Source: Virgibacillus sp. MSP4-1 (lineage in GTDB: Bacteria > Bacillota > Bacilli > Bacillales > Alkalibacillaceae). Taken from it: a stretch of DNA of 64,000 nucleotides. The stretch is taken from the NCBI RefSeq assembly GCF_010092505.1, contig NZ_CP048021.1:2542001-2606000 (forward strand), given 5' to 3'. Position numbers and translations under genes: made by a program. Below the pieces are notes generated by a model. That model ran no database searches. It saw nothing but the letters and a program-made list of their open reading frames with translations, and was not told the origin of the DNA. Position 1 is the stretch's first letter, and each line of letters opens with the position of its first letter. Shown here one piece after another: positions 17,137-25,724 of the stretch.

Positions 17137-18411
17137 ATGCCGTGTGACGCCGTGTGACGGCCATTTTTTATGGTTTTTACCTGGGATTTGGCCTTCATTT
17201 CCTGGATGATGGCCATTTTTATTGCTTTTCAGCCTCATTTTGGCCCTCATTTCCCGGATGATGGCCATTCCTCGCCAGAGAGCATCCCCCAATGGCCTTC
17301 ATCTCTTTTATGAAGGACAGTTTTTTCTTATTATCCATTCCTTTTGGCCTTCATCCCCCGCTCCTGCCTTGGTCCGGATCTATGAGGTGCCGCTGACTGC
17401 CTGTGATGGCCATTTTTATTGCTTTTCACCTGGGATTTGGCCGTCATTTCCTGGATGATGGCCATTTTTATTGCTTTTCAGCCTCATTTTGGCCCTCATG
17501 TCCCGGATGATGGCCATTTCACGCCAGAGTGCATCCCCTACTGGCCTTCATCTCTTTTATGAAGGACAGTTTTCTCTTATTATCCATTCCTTTTGGCCTT
17601 CATCCCCCGCTCCTGCCTTGGTCCGGATCTATGAGATGCCGTGTGACGCCGTGTGACGGCCATTTTTTATGCTTTTTACCTGGGCTTTGGCCCTCATGTC
17701 CCGGATGATGGCCACTTTTCTTACTTTTCAGCCTCATTTTGGCCCTCATGTCCCGGATGACGGCCATTCCTCGCCAGAGAGCATCCCCCACTGTCCATCA
17801 TCCCTTTTATGAAGGACAGTTTTCTCTTATTATCCATTCCTTTTGGCCTTCATTCCCCGCTCCTGCCTTGGTCCGGATCTATGAGATGCCGTGTGACGGC
17901 CATTTTTTATGCTTTTTACCTGGGCTTTGGCCTTCATTTCCTGGATGATGGCCATTTTTATTGCTTTTCAGCCTCATTTTGGCCCTCATGTCCCGGATGA
18001 TGGCCATTCCTCGCCAGAGATCATCCCCTACTGGCCTTCATCTCTTTTATGAAGGACAGTTTTCTCTTATTATCCATTCCTTTTGGCCTTCATCCCCCGC
18101 TCCTGCCTTGGTCCGGATCTATGAGGTGCCGCTGACTGCCTGTGACGGCCATTTTTTATGCTTTTTATCCGTGGTTTGGCCTTCATTTCCTGGATGATGG
18201 CCATTTTTATTGCTTTTCAGCCTCATTTTGGCCTTCATTCCCCGATTGACGGCCACTTTTCTTACTTTTCAGCCTCATTTTGGCCCTCATTTCCCGAATG
18301 ATGGCCATTTCACGCCAGAGAGCATCCCCCACTGTCCATCATCCCTTTTATGAAGGACAGTTTTCACCTATTCTCTATTCCCTCTGGCCATCATCCTATC
18401 CTCCCTCCATC
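17137..18411. repeat. 52-bp-phased dyad array, 26 positions in five blocks
   Basis: Dyad centres lie at 17150, 17202, 17254, 17306, 17358; 17399, 17451, 17503, 17555, 17607; 17649, 17701, 17753, 17805, 17857; 17889, 17941, 17993, 18045, 18097; and 18138, 18190, 18242, 18294, 18346, 18398. Spacing inside blocks is 52 bp throughout. The joints are 41, 42, 32 and 41 bp. Corresponding positions in successive blocks are closely similar (for example GGTCCGGATCTATGAG at 17371, 17620, 17870, 18110), so the higher-order unit is about 240-250 bp. Open frames inside are repeat translations and not genes. Confidence 0.95.
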
Positions 18412-18435
18412 CATCCCGCGATTCACTCTACCCAA

Positions 18436-18472
18436 TAAAAAAACCATCCCTCCCCCGAGGAATGGTCTTTAC
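18436..18472 (-). terminator. Intrinsic terminator of hom
   Basis: On the minus strand ACCATTCC pairs with GGGATGGT around TCGGGGGA and is followed by TTTTTTT. It begins within a few bases of the hom stop codon. Confidence 0.85.
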
Positions 18473-18476
18473 AATA

Positions 18477-19769
18477 TTATTCATTTGTCTCGACACGATA
18501 ATAACTCTTAATCGTGTCAATATGCTCCAGCCCGTCAAATTCCTTTAATACCTTGTGGATACTGCTCTTGGATGACTGATGAGTTACAATGATCAATTCT
18601 GCTTTATGTTCCAGCTCGTGTGGTTTTTGAATAACCTGCTCGATACTGACTTCATAGGCAGCGAGCCTCTTCGTAATTTGAGCCAGAACCCCGCTTTGGT
18701 CATCAACAACAAGGCGCAAGAAGTACTTGGCAAAAATTTCATCGTCACTTTTGAGCTTTTTCTCCCGGTATGGGGCAACCATTCCCCGACCACTGACTCC
18801 AAGCTTCATATTTTTTACAACTGTAACCAGATCAGAGACAATGGCATTGGCCGTTGGCAGCTCGCCCGCGCCAGGTCCATAAAACATCGTCTCGCCGACC
18901 GCTTCTCCATATACATACACGGCATTAAAGACACCATTTACTGACGCAAGGGGATGAGATTGTTTGATCATGGCAGGCTCTACACTGACTTCAATACGTT
19001 CATCATCCTGCTTGGCGATGCCGATCAATTTAATCACATAACCTAGATCCTGAGCATATTTAATATCATTCAGAGTGACGTCTTCCATCCCTTTGCATTC
19101 GACTTCATCCAAATTCATCCCGACATGAAAGCCTAACGTACTTAAAATGGACATCTTACGTGCGGCATCCAGACCGCCTACATCAGAGGTCGGGTCCGCC
19201 TCGGCATATCCGAGATCCTGGGCTTCTTTTAAGGCGGATTCATAGGATTCATCCTCCTGACTCATTTTCGTCAGCATATAATTGGATGTCCCATTCACAA
19301 TGCCCATCATTTTTGTAATCCGATCAGAGGAAAAGCCTTCTACCAGAGCCCTGAGTATCGGAATTCCGCCCGCAACGCTGGCTTCATAAAACAGGTCACA
19401 GCCATGCTTAGCTGCGGTTTCCAGAAGCTCTCCCCCATGAACGGCCATCAGATCTTTATTAGCCGTCACCACATGCTTTCCCTGCTCAAGGGCGGCAAGT
19501 ACATATTCTTTAGTCTGATCCACGCCGCCCATGACTTCTACAATGACATCAACGTCCGGATCCTGAAGAACTGTATAGGGGTCCTCTGTTAACAGATCCT
19601 GATCAATATCTATAGTCCTTTTCTTTTCACGATTCTGAACCAGAATACGTCCAATTCCAATTTCCATTCCAGTCTGTTTGACGAGGTCATCCTGATGACC
19701 TTCAATCAGACGGTAAACTCCTGTTCCTACTGTCCCCATCCCCATTAAGCCAATTTTCACCTTACTCAT
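18477..19769 (-). CDS. hom: Homoserine dehydrogenase
   Basis: A protein of about 430 residues. The N-terminal NAD(P) fold begins KIGLMGMGTVGTGVYRL. The catalytic domain contains VVTANKDLMAVHG, GIVNGTSNYML and the family signature around AEADPTSDVGGLDAARK. A C-terminal ACT domain (residues about 350-425, including VLAQITKRLAAYEVSIEQV) should provide feedback regulation by threonine. The enzyme reduces aspartate semialdehyde to homoserine, the branch point to threonine and methionine. An ATG at 19796 would add nine residues, but AGAGGCAGATC precedes ATG 19769. thrC and thrB do not follow, so the gene stands alone. metA, which uses homoserine, is 10 kb away. Confidence 0.95.
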   Translation of the reverse strand: MSKVKIGLMGMGTVGTGVYRLIEGHQDDLVKQTGMEIGIGRILVQNREKKRTIDIDQDLLTEDPYTVLQDPDVDVIVEVMGGVDQTKEYVLAALEQGKHVVTANKDLMAVHGGELLETAAKHGCDLFYEASVAGGIPILRALVEGFSSDRITKMMGIVNGTSNYMLTKMSQEDESYESALKEAQDLGYAEADPTSDVGGLDAARKMSILSTLGFHVGMNLDEVECKGMEDVTLNDIKYAQDLGYVIKLIGIAKQDDERIEVSVEPAMIKQSHPLASVNGVFNAVYVYGEAVGETMFYGPGAGELPTANAIVSDLVTVVKNMKLGVSGRGMVAPYREKKLKSDDEIFAKYFLRLVVDDQSGVLAQITKRLAAYEVSIEQVIQKPHELEHKAELIIVTHQSSKSSIHKVLKEFDGLEHIDTIKSYYRVETNE

Positions 19770-19956
19770 GATCTGCCTCTGCCTCCCCGAATTCATCTTT
19801 TAGAATCTATCAATTAAATGAATCTTAGTCCTTCTAAAAAGAACAATCGTATATATATAATGGACATTATAATGGCTATAGATTGGTTTTTCAATGGGAT
19901 TTGTATATAAAATTTTAAACATTTTTATTTAGAATTTTGTCGTCAGTACAAATAAA

Positions 19957-20000
19957 TGAAACACCCATCAGTGGGGGATTACGGCCTTTTGGTGCATGAA
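19957..20000 (+). repeat. Short derivative of the structured intergenic element
   Basis: GAAACACCCATCAGTGGGGG joins directly to ATTACGGCC...GGTGCATGA. These correspond to the left end and part of the right end of the element at 29892-30045, with the whole middle deleted. Confidence 0.5.
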
Positions 20001-20003
20001 ATA

Positions 20004-20038
20004 GCCCACGCTCAATCCTATAAATCCTGAGCACGGGC
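20004..20038 (-). terminator. Probable terminator of the Na+/H+ antiporter gene
   Basis: GCCCGTGCTCA and TGAGCGTGGGC pair fully if two G-U pairs are allowed. The hairpin lies about 20 bases after the stop codon. The U-tract is poor (TATTTCAT), so efficiency is uncertain. Confidence 0.5.
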
Positions 20039-20056
20039 ACCTCAGACCTCTTTCAT

Positions 20057-21865
20057 TTAATCTGTCTTATCCTTACTCAGTACTACCAGCTGATCTCCTT
20101 GTTCAACCGTAATTTTCTCCTTTAAAGTAACAAAAGTAAGCTCCTCATTTTCCCTTCTGATAAACAGCCAGGTGCCTTCCACAGGTACGGACAGGTCCTC
20201 CTTATTCATTGTCTGCTTTTCTTCCACTTCCAGATCAACTGTGTGAAAGGTGTAGCCTTCCTTTATTTTCCGATTCAGCCCTTCAAATTCTTCATCTTCT
20301 CCAAACAGGATATTCGGTTTATGGGCGGACGGAATATCTTTTTGTTCAGCCCCGCGCCCTTTAGAAGGCAAAGTAAATGTATGCTGATAGCCAAATTCCG
20401 GAATAAAGGACTGACAGACAAGGGCATTATACGCAGGATCCTCCGTCAGCGATAAGATGTATTCATAAGGGGTTAAATCCACTTCATATTTCATGTGCTC
20501 GGATAAAATTTCACCGTAGTAAACATCGATATCGTACTCCTGTGCTTTTATATAGTGATGAAAAGTGTGATCGATAATCAGAACAGGAATGTCCATCTTC
20601 CTAAGATGTTTGGCCAAAGCGAAGGAAAACTCGCTTGCGCCAACCAATAAAACTCCAGGGGCATCGTTACTGGCCAAGTCCAGCTTTTTAGCCAGAGGTC
20701 CCAGGCTGAATCCATGGGCACAAACAGTTATAAACACTAGCGCAAAGGTCAGAGCTGTCAGGATGGCCGCGTCTTCAAACCCGTCTTTTAAAAGAATGGA
20801 AGCAAAATAACTGGAAACGGTTAAAGCCACAATCCCTCTAGGTGCAATCCAGCCAATCAGCGTTTTTTCTTTATTCGTCAGCTCCGTTCCAATTGTCGAT
20901 AACCAGATGGACAAGGGTCTTACCACAAAAAGCATGATGGCTACATAACCAAGGATAGGCAGTGTAAAAATCTGCCCAATCGTTTCTCTTGATAAAGAAG
21001 AGGTTAAAAGAATAAAAATGGTAGACGTTAAAATGACCGATATGTTTTCAATAAAATGACCAATATTTCCAATCGATGACACATATTTTTGTTTCCTTGC
21101 GATTGTAAGACCCATAACGGTAACGGACAGCATTCCCGTTTCATGTTCAATCATTTCACCAAGGCTAAAGCAGAGAAGGACGAAAGAGAGGATAATGGGC
21201 GATTTTAAATATTCCGGAAATAGTCCTTTTCCGGCAAGCACACTTACCAGGATACCGAGCACATAGCCAATCAGACCGGCAACCAGTGCTCCTAAAAAGA
21301 ACGTTAACAGATAACCCAGGCCTGCTTCTGCCGATCCAATCACCTTAATAACCTCATAAGCGAACAGAGCCAGCAGAGGTCCTATCGGGTCAATAATGAT
21401 TCCTTCCCACTTCAGGACAGCAGCCACTCTCGGATCTAATTTGGCCTGACGTAGCAAGGGAATAATAACCGTAGGACCGGTCACAATGAACAAACCACCG
21501 ATGACAAAGGAAACGGCCCAGCTTAACCCGGCAATATAGTGAGCAGCAACAGCCCCTGCAACCCATGCTAAAAATGCTCCCAGGGTGACCACTCGAAAAA
21601 CGGATTTGGAGATGTTTTTAACTTCACGAATATCAAGACTTGAACTGCCCTCATACAATACAACGGCAACCGCAAGTGACACAATCGGACTGTATAAATC
21701 CCCAAGAGCCTGTTCCGGATTAACCAGCAGGAAGACAGGGCCAATGATAAGTCCTGCAATCGACATGATCACAATCGATGGCCATTGAATCCGCCAAGCC
21801 AGCCACTGAGAGAAAATTCCTAAAGCGATAATAACGACAATACTTAATAAAACCATATTTTCCAT
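20057..21865 (-). CDS. Cation:proton antiporter (CPA1/NhaP type) with C-terminal regulatory domain
   Basis: A 602-residue membrane protein with about 12-13 helices in the first 390 residues. Antiporter landmarks are the helix with VAVVLYEGSSSLDI, the TGPTVIIPLL stretch and the WEGIIIDPIGPLLA segment containing the conserved acidic residue. The C-terminal 200 residues form a TrkA-N-like fold (GVLLVGASEFSFALAKHLRK) that lacks a full glycine-rich nucleotide loop. A small TrkA-C-like beta domain ends the protein. Such tails gate transport in response to nucleotide or ions. The protein would exchange Na+ or K+ for H+. GTGGTGGGATAG precedes the ATG. It is monocistronic. Confidence 0.85.
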   Translation of the reverse strand: MENMVLLSIVVIIALGIFSQWLAWRIQWPSIVIMSIAGLIIGPVFLLVNPEQALGDLYSPIVSLAVAVVLYEGSSSLDIREVKNISKSVFRVVTLGAFLAWVAGAVAAHYIAGLSWAVSFVIGGLFIVTGPTVIIPLLRQAKLDPRVAAVLKWEGIIIDPIGPLLALFAYEVIKVIGSAEAGLGYLLTFFLGALVAGLIGYVLGILVSVLAGKGLFPEYLKSPIILSFVLLCFSLGEMIEHETGMLSVTVMGLTIARKQKYVSSIGNIGHFIENISVILTSTIFILLTSSLSRETIGQIFTLPILGYVAIMLFVVRPLSIWLSTIGTELTNKEKTLIGWIAPRGIVALTVSSYFASILLKDGFEDAAILTALTFALVFITVCAHGFSLGPLAKKLDLASNDAPGVLLVGASEFSFALAKHLRKMDIPVLIIDHTFHHYIKAQEYDIDVYYGEILSEHMKYEVDLTPYEYILSLTEDPAYNALVCQSFIPEFGYQHTFTLPSKGRGAEQKDIPSAHKPNILFGEDEEFEGLNRKIKEGYTFHTVDLEVEEKQTMNKEDLSVPVEGTWLFIRRENEELTFVTLKEKITVEQGDQLVVLSKDKTD

Positions 21866-22013
21866 CTATCCCACCACTTTTTGCCAGGATTGTTGACGAT
21901 TCTGATATATAGTTTATCCGATAAATGGGCATTCAATGAATAAAAGTGATGATTTTGTGCGTCGTAACCTCTTCTGATGATTTTTGTAAAATACTTTTTT
22001 CATCCCTGAATAC

Positions 22014-22049
22014 AAAACCCCCTCGCCATATTGGTTGAGGGGGTTTTTT
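22014..22049. terminator. Bidirectional intrinsic terminator
   Basis: AACCCCCTC pairs with GAGGGGGTT around GCCATATTGGTT, with TTTTTT on the plus side and TTTT on the minus side. It probably ends the TraB-family gene on the minus strand. Confidence 0.85.
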
Positions 22050-22096
22050 CGTTTGCAAATTTTTGTCCTATAAATGATGACTAAGACCTGTGTTAG

Positions 22097-23263
22097 TTAT
22101 AAATTCTCAAAGAACAGCCGTACAACGTCAGCGCCACCAATAAACGTTCCTAAAGAGCTTCCAATGTTGGCGAGTACAACAACCAGTAAAATCCGGGTAA
22201 CTTTGTTGTTCCAAAATCCTTTCACGTGAAAAACATCCTCTGACAAGTTTTCAAAATCCCGCACGTTCGGACGACGGAGAAAGGCTTGGACAATTCCTGC
22301 AATAAATCCCGCTGCAACCAGAGGATTTAAAGATGTAATCGGTGCTGCGACAAAAGCAGATAAAATAGTGAGAGGATGAGCAAAGGCAACAGCTGTGCCA
22401 ATCGCTGAAAAGCTGCCGTTCCACAACACCCAGCTAAGGGTCTGCTGCATACCTGCCGATGGATTTGTCGCAAATGTATAGGCGATTATACTTAAAATGA
22501 GAATGGGTATGGCCCATGCAATGATTTTTGGAGCTTTTGATTTCGACGGCCGTTCTGAAAGCTTGTCCAAATCATGGTCCCGATGCAGCTCTTCTGTGAT
22601 ACCTGGTACATGGGCAGCACCTAACACTGCAACGACCTTCTCCCCTGGGGCATTTTTGATTTTTTCAGCCAGGTATTGATCCCGTTCATCAATTAAGGGC
22701 TTTTTCAGCTTGGGAAAGTACTCGGTAAACTCCTGAAGCATGGAATTCAGCATATCCTGAGACTTCATTTTTTCGAGCTCCTCCTCAGAGATGGTTTCCC
22801 GGCTGAAAATACTCCCCACTACCTCTGTCAGCAGCATAAACTTTCCTTTAAGGCCAATGTTTCCCCATACTCTTGAAAAGGTAACTTGAATATTCCGATC
22901 GGCCAGAACTAAGTCAGCTCCAATCTCCTCTGCTGATTCCATTCCTTGTATCATTTCCTGTCCCGCATTAATGCCAAACTGCTTGGCCATGCGCTTCTGG
23001 AAGGAGGAGATGGCTAAATTCATTAACAGCAACGTCGCTTTTCGTTCTTTAATGACTTTAAATATATCCATATCCTGCCACTTACTATCTTTTTTGATCG
23101 ACTGATAACGCTGTTCATCCAACTCTATACAAACGGAATCCGGCTGTTCCGCTTCAATCACTTCTTTCACCTGCTCTGCACTTTGTTTGGAAACATGAGC
23201 GGTTCCAATGAGGATAATTTCCTTTCCATCCAGCTCAAGCCGTGTAATATTTTCTTCAGACAT
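22097..23263 (-). CDS. TraB/PrgY-family membrane protein
   Basis: A 388-residue protein. The N-terminal TraB domain is recognised by EIILIGTAHVSKQSAEQV and DSVCIELDEQRY, with a second conserved motif VVAVLGAAHVPGI near residue 210. The C-terminal third has four or five membrane helices. The family is named after proteins that shut down self-pheromone in enterococci. It is structurally related to GumN and Tiki proteases, with the GTAHV histidine as a proposed metal ligand. No pheromone system is visible here, and the role in Bacillaceae is unknown. The promoter region abuts a long 20-21-bp-phased repeat array. Confidence 0.82.
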   Translation of the reverse strand: MSEENITRLELDGKEIILIGTAHVSKQSAEQVKEVIEAEQPDSVCIELDEQRYQSIKKDSKWQDMDIFKVIKERKATLLLMNLAISSFQKRMAKQFGINAGQEMIQGMESAEEIGADLVLADRNIQVTFSRVWGNIGLKGKFMLLTEVVGSIFSRETISEEELEKMKSQDMLNSMLQEFTEYFPKLKKPLIDERDQYLAEKIKNAPGEKVVAVLGAAHVPGITEELHRDHDLDKLSERPSKSKAPKIIAWAIPILILSIIAYTFATNPSAGMQQTLSWVLWNGSFSAIGTAVAFAHPLTILSAFVAAPITSLNPLVAAGFIAGIVQAFLRRPNVRDFENLSEDVFHVKGFWNNKVTRILLVVVLANIGSSLGTFIGGADVVRLFFENL

Positions 23264-23455
23264 ATGTAACCTTCCCTTTATAGAAACTGAGTTCAGTATC
23301 TTTTTATTGAAAACCTTATTTCATCATACAATAATAAGCGAAAATAGGAAAATGGAGAATCAATGGCGTTATATCTCCTTCTATATTTTCTGCAAAAAAT
23401 GGAAAATCCCTCTATTGTATTTTGTGAGGCGAATTACCCTTGCTGTTTGGGGATA

Positions 23456-23497
23456 GGAGTGGGAGTTGGGGGATTGGGAGTGGGAGTTGGGGGATTC
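23456..23497 (+). repeat. Tandem 21-bp G-rich direct repeat
   Basis: GGAGTGGGAGTTGGGGGATT occurs at 23456 and again at 23477. The G-tracts could form a quadruplex on the plus strand. The 21-bp step is in phase with the adjoining array. Confidence 0.75.
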
Positions 23498-24088
23498 GTC
23501 CGAAATGATGGGATTTAAGCCTGTAATTCCGGAATTATGCATGATTCACTATTATTAAGCGAATTTTTATTTATTTAAGCCTGTAGGAGTGCTATTCTGT
23601 CCTGTTTTGAAATTTTTTAAGCCGGTTTTGGAAAAGATTCGTCCTGTTTTCAGAAGTATTGGGCCGGGGTTTCTATGATTGAGCCTATTTTTCAATGATT
23701 AAGCCAAAAACAGATTCATTAAGCCGGGGAGAAATCAAATCAGCCGAAAAGATATCAAATAAGCCGGGAATCTATTAAGTAAGCCAGAACTTTACGAAAT
23801 CGTCCAAAACACAACGAATCTATCCAGCACAATAACAATAAAGCATAAAATCCAATAAGTAAGCGAAACCTTCATTATTTAATCCAATACACTCTCTTTT
23901 AAACCAATTTCCAAAATCATTCATCCAACTTCAAAGAGGATTCAACCAGTTTTGCAAAAGATTAGGCCGAAATCCACAAAATTAAACCCTTTACACTTAT
24001 ATCCAGCATAAAGCTCCTTATTTAATCCCCCCACCCTATATATAAGCCAAACTTTTATCATTCAATCCACTACAGCGTTCATTATGCT
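23494..24088. repeat. 20-21-bp-phased short-word array, about 30 units
   Basis: Eight-base words ending in CC (ATTCGTCC, TTTAAGCC, ATTAAGCC, AATCAGCC, ATTCATCC, ATTAGGCC and similar) start at 23494, 23514, 23534, 23554, 23574, 23595, 23616, 23637, 23658, 23678, 23698, 23718, 23738, 23758, 23778, 23798, 23818, 23838, 23858, 23878, 23898, 23919, 23940, 23961, 23981, 23997, 24021, 24041, 24061 and 24081. The 12-13 bases between words are unrelated to one another. One interval is 16 and the next 24. It fills the gap between aprX and the TraB-family gene. Confidence 0.88.
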
Positions 24089-24105
24089 TCCTCGCCTCCA
24101 GCACC

Positions 24106-24138
24106 AAAAAAGGAGGGAGTACATGACGACTCCCTCTC
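24106..24138 (-). terminator. Intrinsic terminator of aprX
   Basis: GAGGGAGT and ACTCCCTC pair on the minus strand around a short loop and are followed by CTTTTTT, nine bases or so after the aprX stop. Confidence 0.85.
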
Positions 24139-24146
24139 TACATTCT

Positions 24147-25478
24147 TCATGATTCCGGAATTGCATTTTCCGCATTTATATAACCGGCGCCATAAACATT
24201 AGGGGCTCGATTATCCCAGCGCGTCGTATTCGTCTTTAACGATTCCTTCACTTGATCCGGTGTTAAACCAGGATTATTTTCAAGCATCAGACTGACCACT
24301 CCCGCACAAATCGGTGTGGCCATCGAGGTGCCTGACAACGTAAAATAATTTTCGCCTACACGATTGGATTTTTGCAGCTTATCTAAATAGGAGTTTGGTG
24401 AGCGAAGAGAAATAATATCGACTCCAGGGGCGACTATATCAGGCTTCTCCTCGCCATAGATGGTCGGGCCTCTGCTGGAGAAGCTGGCTATTTCATCATC
24501 ACTCCGGGTATTTGCCGTGTTGCGGTCATCGAGAGCCCCAACGGTAATGACCCGATCGCTAATGCCTGGACTGGCAATGGTCTGGCGGTCCGGTCCGCTG
24601 TTGCCGGCTGCTACCACAACGGTCATTCCTTCTCTCCATGCCTCTTCCACTAATTGCACCATGGGATCCTGATCTTCGTTTCCGTAATCCTGTGCAGATG
24701 TACCGAGAGACATACTCATAATATCAATTTTGTTATCAGGGTTCTTTTCATTATATGAAATACACCACTCAATTCCATCCATTATCGTATCAAGTGTACC
24801 TGAGCCCAGACTATCTAAAACCTTCACACCTGCTAAGCTGGCTTCCGGCGCCGGCCCCCTGTACTGAGATGAGGATTCAGAGCCATTTCCGGCAGCATCA
24901 CCTGCACAGTGAGTTCCGTGTCCATTATCGTCATAAGGTTCGGACTCATCATTGACAAAATCAACGAAATCTGTAATTCGACCCGATAAATCCTGATGAG
25001 GGTAAATACCAGTATCCACAATGGCAACTTTTGTACCCTTTCCTGTGAGCTCCGTACCATTCCGCACAACATTTCTGGCATTTGCAGATTCTACCGCAAC
25101 ATCCAGCAGTGCATGCACCCGTTTATTTTTATAGACCTTTTTAATATGCTTACAGCTGGTCAGCATCTCTTCTAAACTATTAGGGGTCAAATCCGCGGAA
25201 CAGCAGGATACTCGGGAAAAATACTTATTTACTTTATTCTTCCCATGTCGGTTTGCGATTTTCTTTACCTCATGACACCCTGCATCATAAGCATCAGGGT
25301 CAAACTGGATAATGACCGGCAGTTTCTTTGATCGCTTGAGCCGGTTCTCAAAAGCCTGATGCAAAAAGCAAGGCGTATATTTAAAAGGTTTATATAGATG
25401 AACTAATTCTTCACGTAAAGGCCGTTCCATTTTATTGGCATACTGACGCACCATTTGAATCATCGAATAGCCAAACAC
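24147..25478 (-). CDS. aprX: Subtilisin-like serine protease, AprX type
   Basis: A 443-residue S8 peptidase. The catalytic Asp is in VAIVDTGIYPHQD, His in NGHGTHCAGDAAG, the oxyanion Asn in VVAAGNSGP and Ser in SGTSMATPICAG. There is no signal peptide. The N-terminus MFGYSMIQMVR and the length match Bacillus AprX, a protease without a secretion signal reported mainly from stationary-phase cells. The N-terminal 125 residues form a propeptide-like domain. The gene is monocistronic with its own terminator, and its 3' flank is the 20-21-bp repeat array. Confidence 0.92.
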   Translation of the reverse strand: MFGYSMIQMVRQYANKMERPLREELVHLYKPFKYTPCFLHQAFENRLKRSKKLPVIIQFDPDAYDAGCHEVKKIANRHGKNKVNKYFSRVSCCSADLTPNSLEEMLTSCKHIKKVYKNKRVHALLDVAVESANARNVVRNGTELTGKGTKVAIVDTGIYPHQDLSGRITDFVDFVNDESEPYDDNGHGTHCAGDAAGNGSESSSQYRGPAPEASLAGVKVLDSLGSGTLDTIMDGIEWCISYNEKNPDNKIDIMSMSLGTSAQDYGNEDQDPMVQLVEEAWREGMTVVVAAGNSGPDRQTIASPGISDRVITVGALDDRNTANTRSDDEIASFSSRGPTIYGEEKPDIVAPGVDIISLRSPNSYLDKLQKSNRVGENYFTLSGTSMATPICAGVVSLMLENNPGLTPDQVKESLKTNTTRWDNRAPNVYGAGYINAENAIPES

Positions 25479-25575
25479 TCTTATCCCTCCTCTTCTTGTT
25501 TCATTAATAAACTATGAGAGAATAAGAGATTTGGAGTGCATGATTGTCCCTTAATAGAGAAAGATAGGCAAGAAC

Positions 25576-25603
25576 AAAGCGAGGGTTAATCCCTCGCTTT
25601 TCT
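25576..25603. terminator. Intrinsic terminator hairpin
   Basis: AAAGCGAGGG pairs with CCCTCGCTTT around TTAAT, followed by TCTC on plus and GTTC on minus. It lies between the brnQ 3' end and the aprX promoter region. It could end brnQ transcripts after they cross the REP-like element. Confidence 0.65.
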
Positions 25604-25724
25604 CTGTCCAGCTGCGGCTCACAGGTCAAGGCGGATATAAGTCAAAGCCATTCCGTGGCCAAAACCATGCCACTTCTTGTCTTCGTCTTATCCCGCATGA
25701 CCTAAACGGTCGCCTCCGCTTTTC
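25603..25724 (-). repeat. REP-like intergenic element, copy B, overlapping the brnQ 3' end
   Basis: Read on the minus strand the segment begins GAAAAGCGGAGGCGACCG, shared exactly with 896-913. It continues through GACAAGAAGTGGCATGG and TTTTGGCCACGGAATGG to GAGCCGCAGCTGGACAG. The start and end words resemble a dispersed repeat that I recall from several Bacillus genomes. The last six codons and the stop of brnQ lie inside it. Confidence 0.6.

Noticed and set aside
17222-18197. Several 60-78-codon open frames with similar translated sequences
   Set aside because: They are translations of the 52-bp dyad array, lack ribosome binding sites, and occur on both strands with equal quality.
23494-24088. 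CRISPR-like regular spacing
   Set aside because: The conserved word is only about eight bases and degenerate, with a 20-21-bp period. CRISPR repeats are longer and near-identical, and there are no cas genes.
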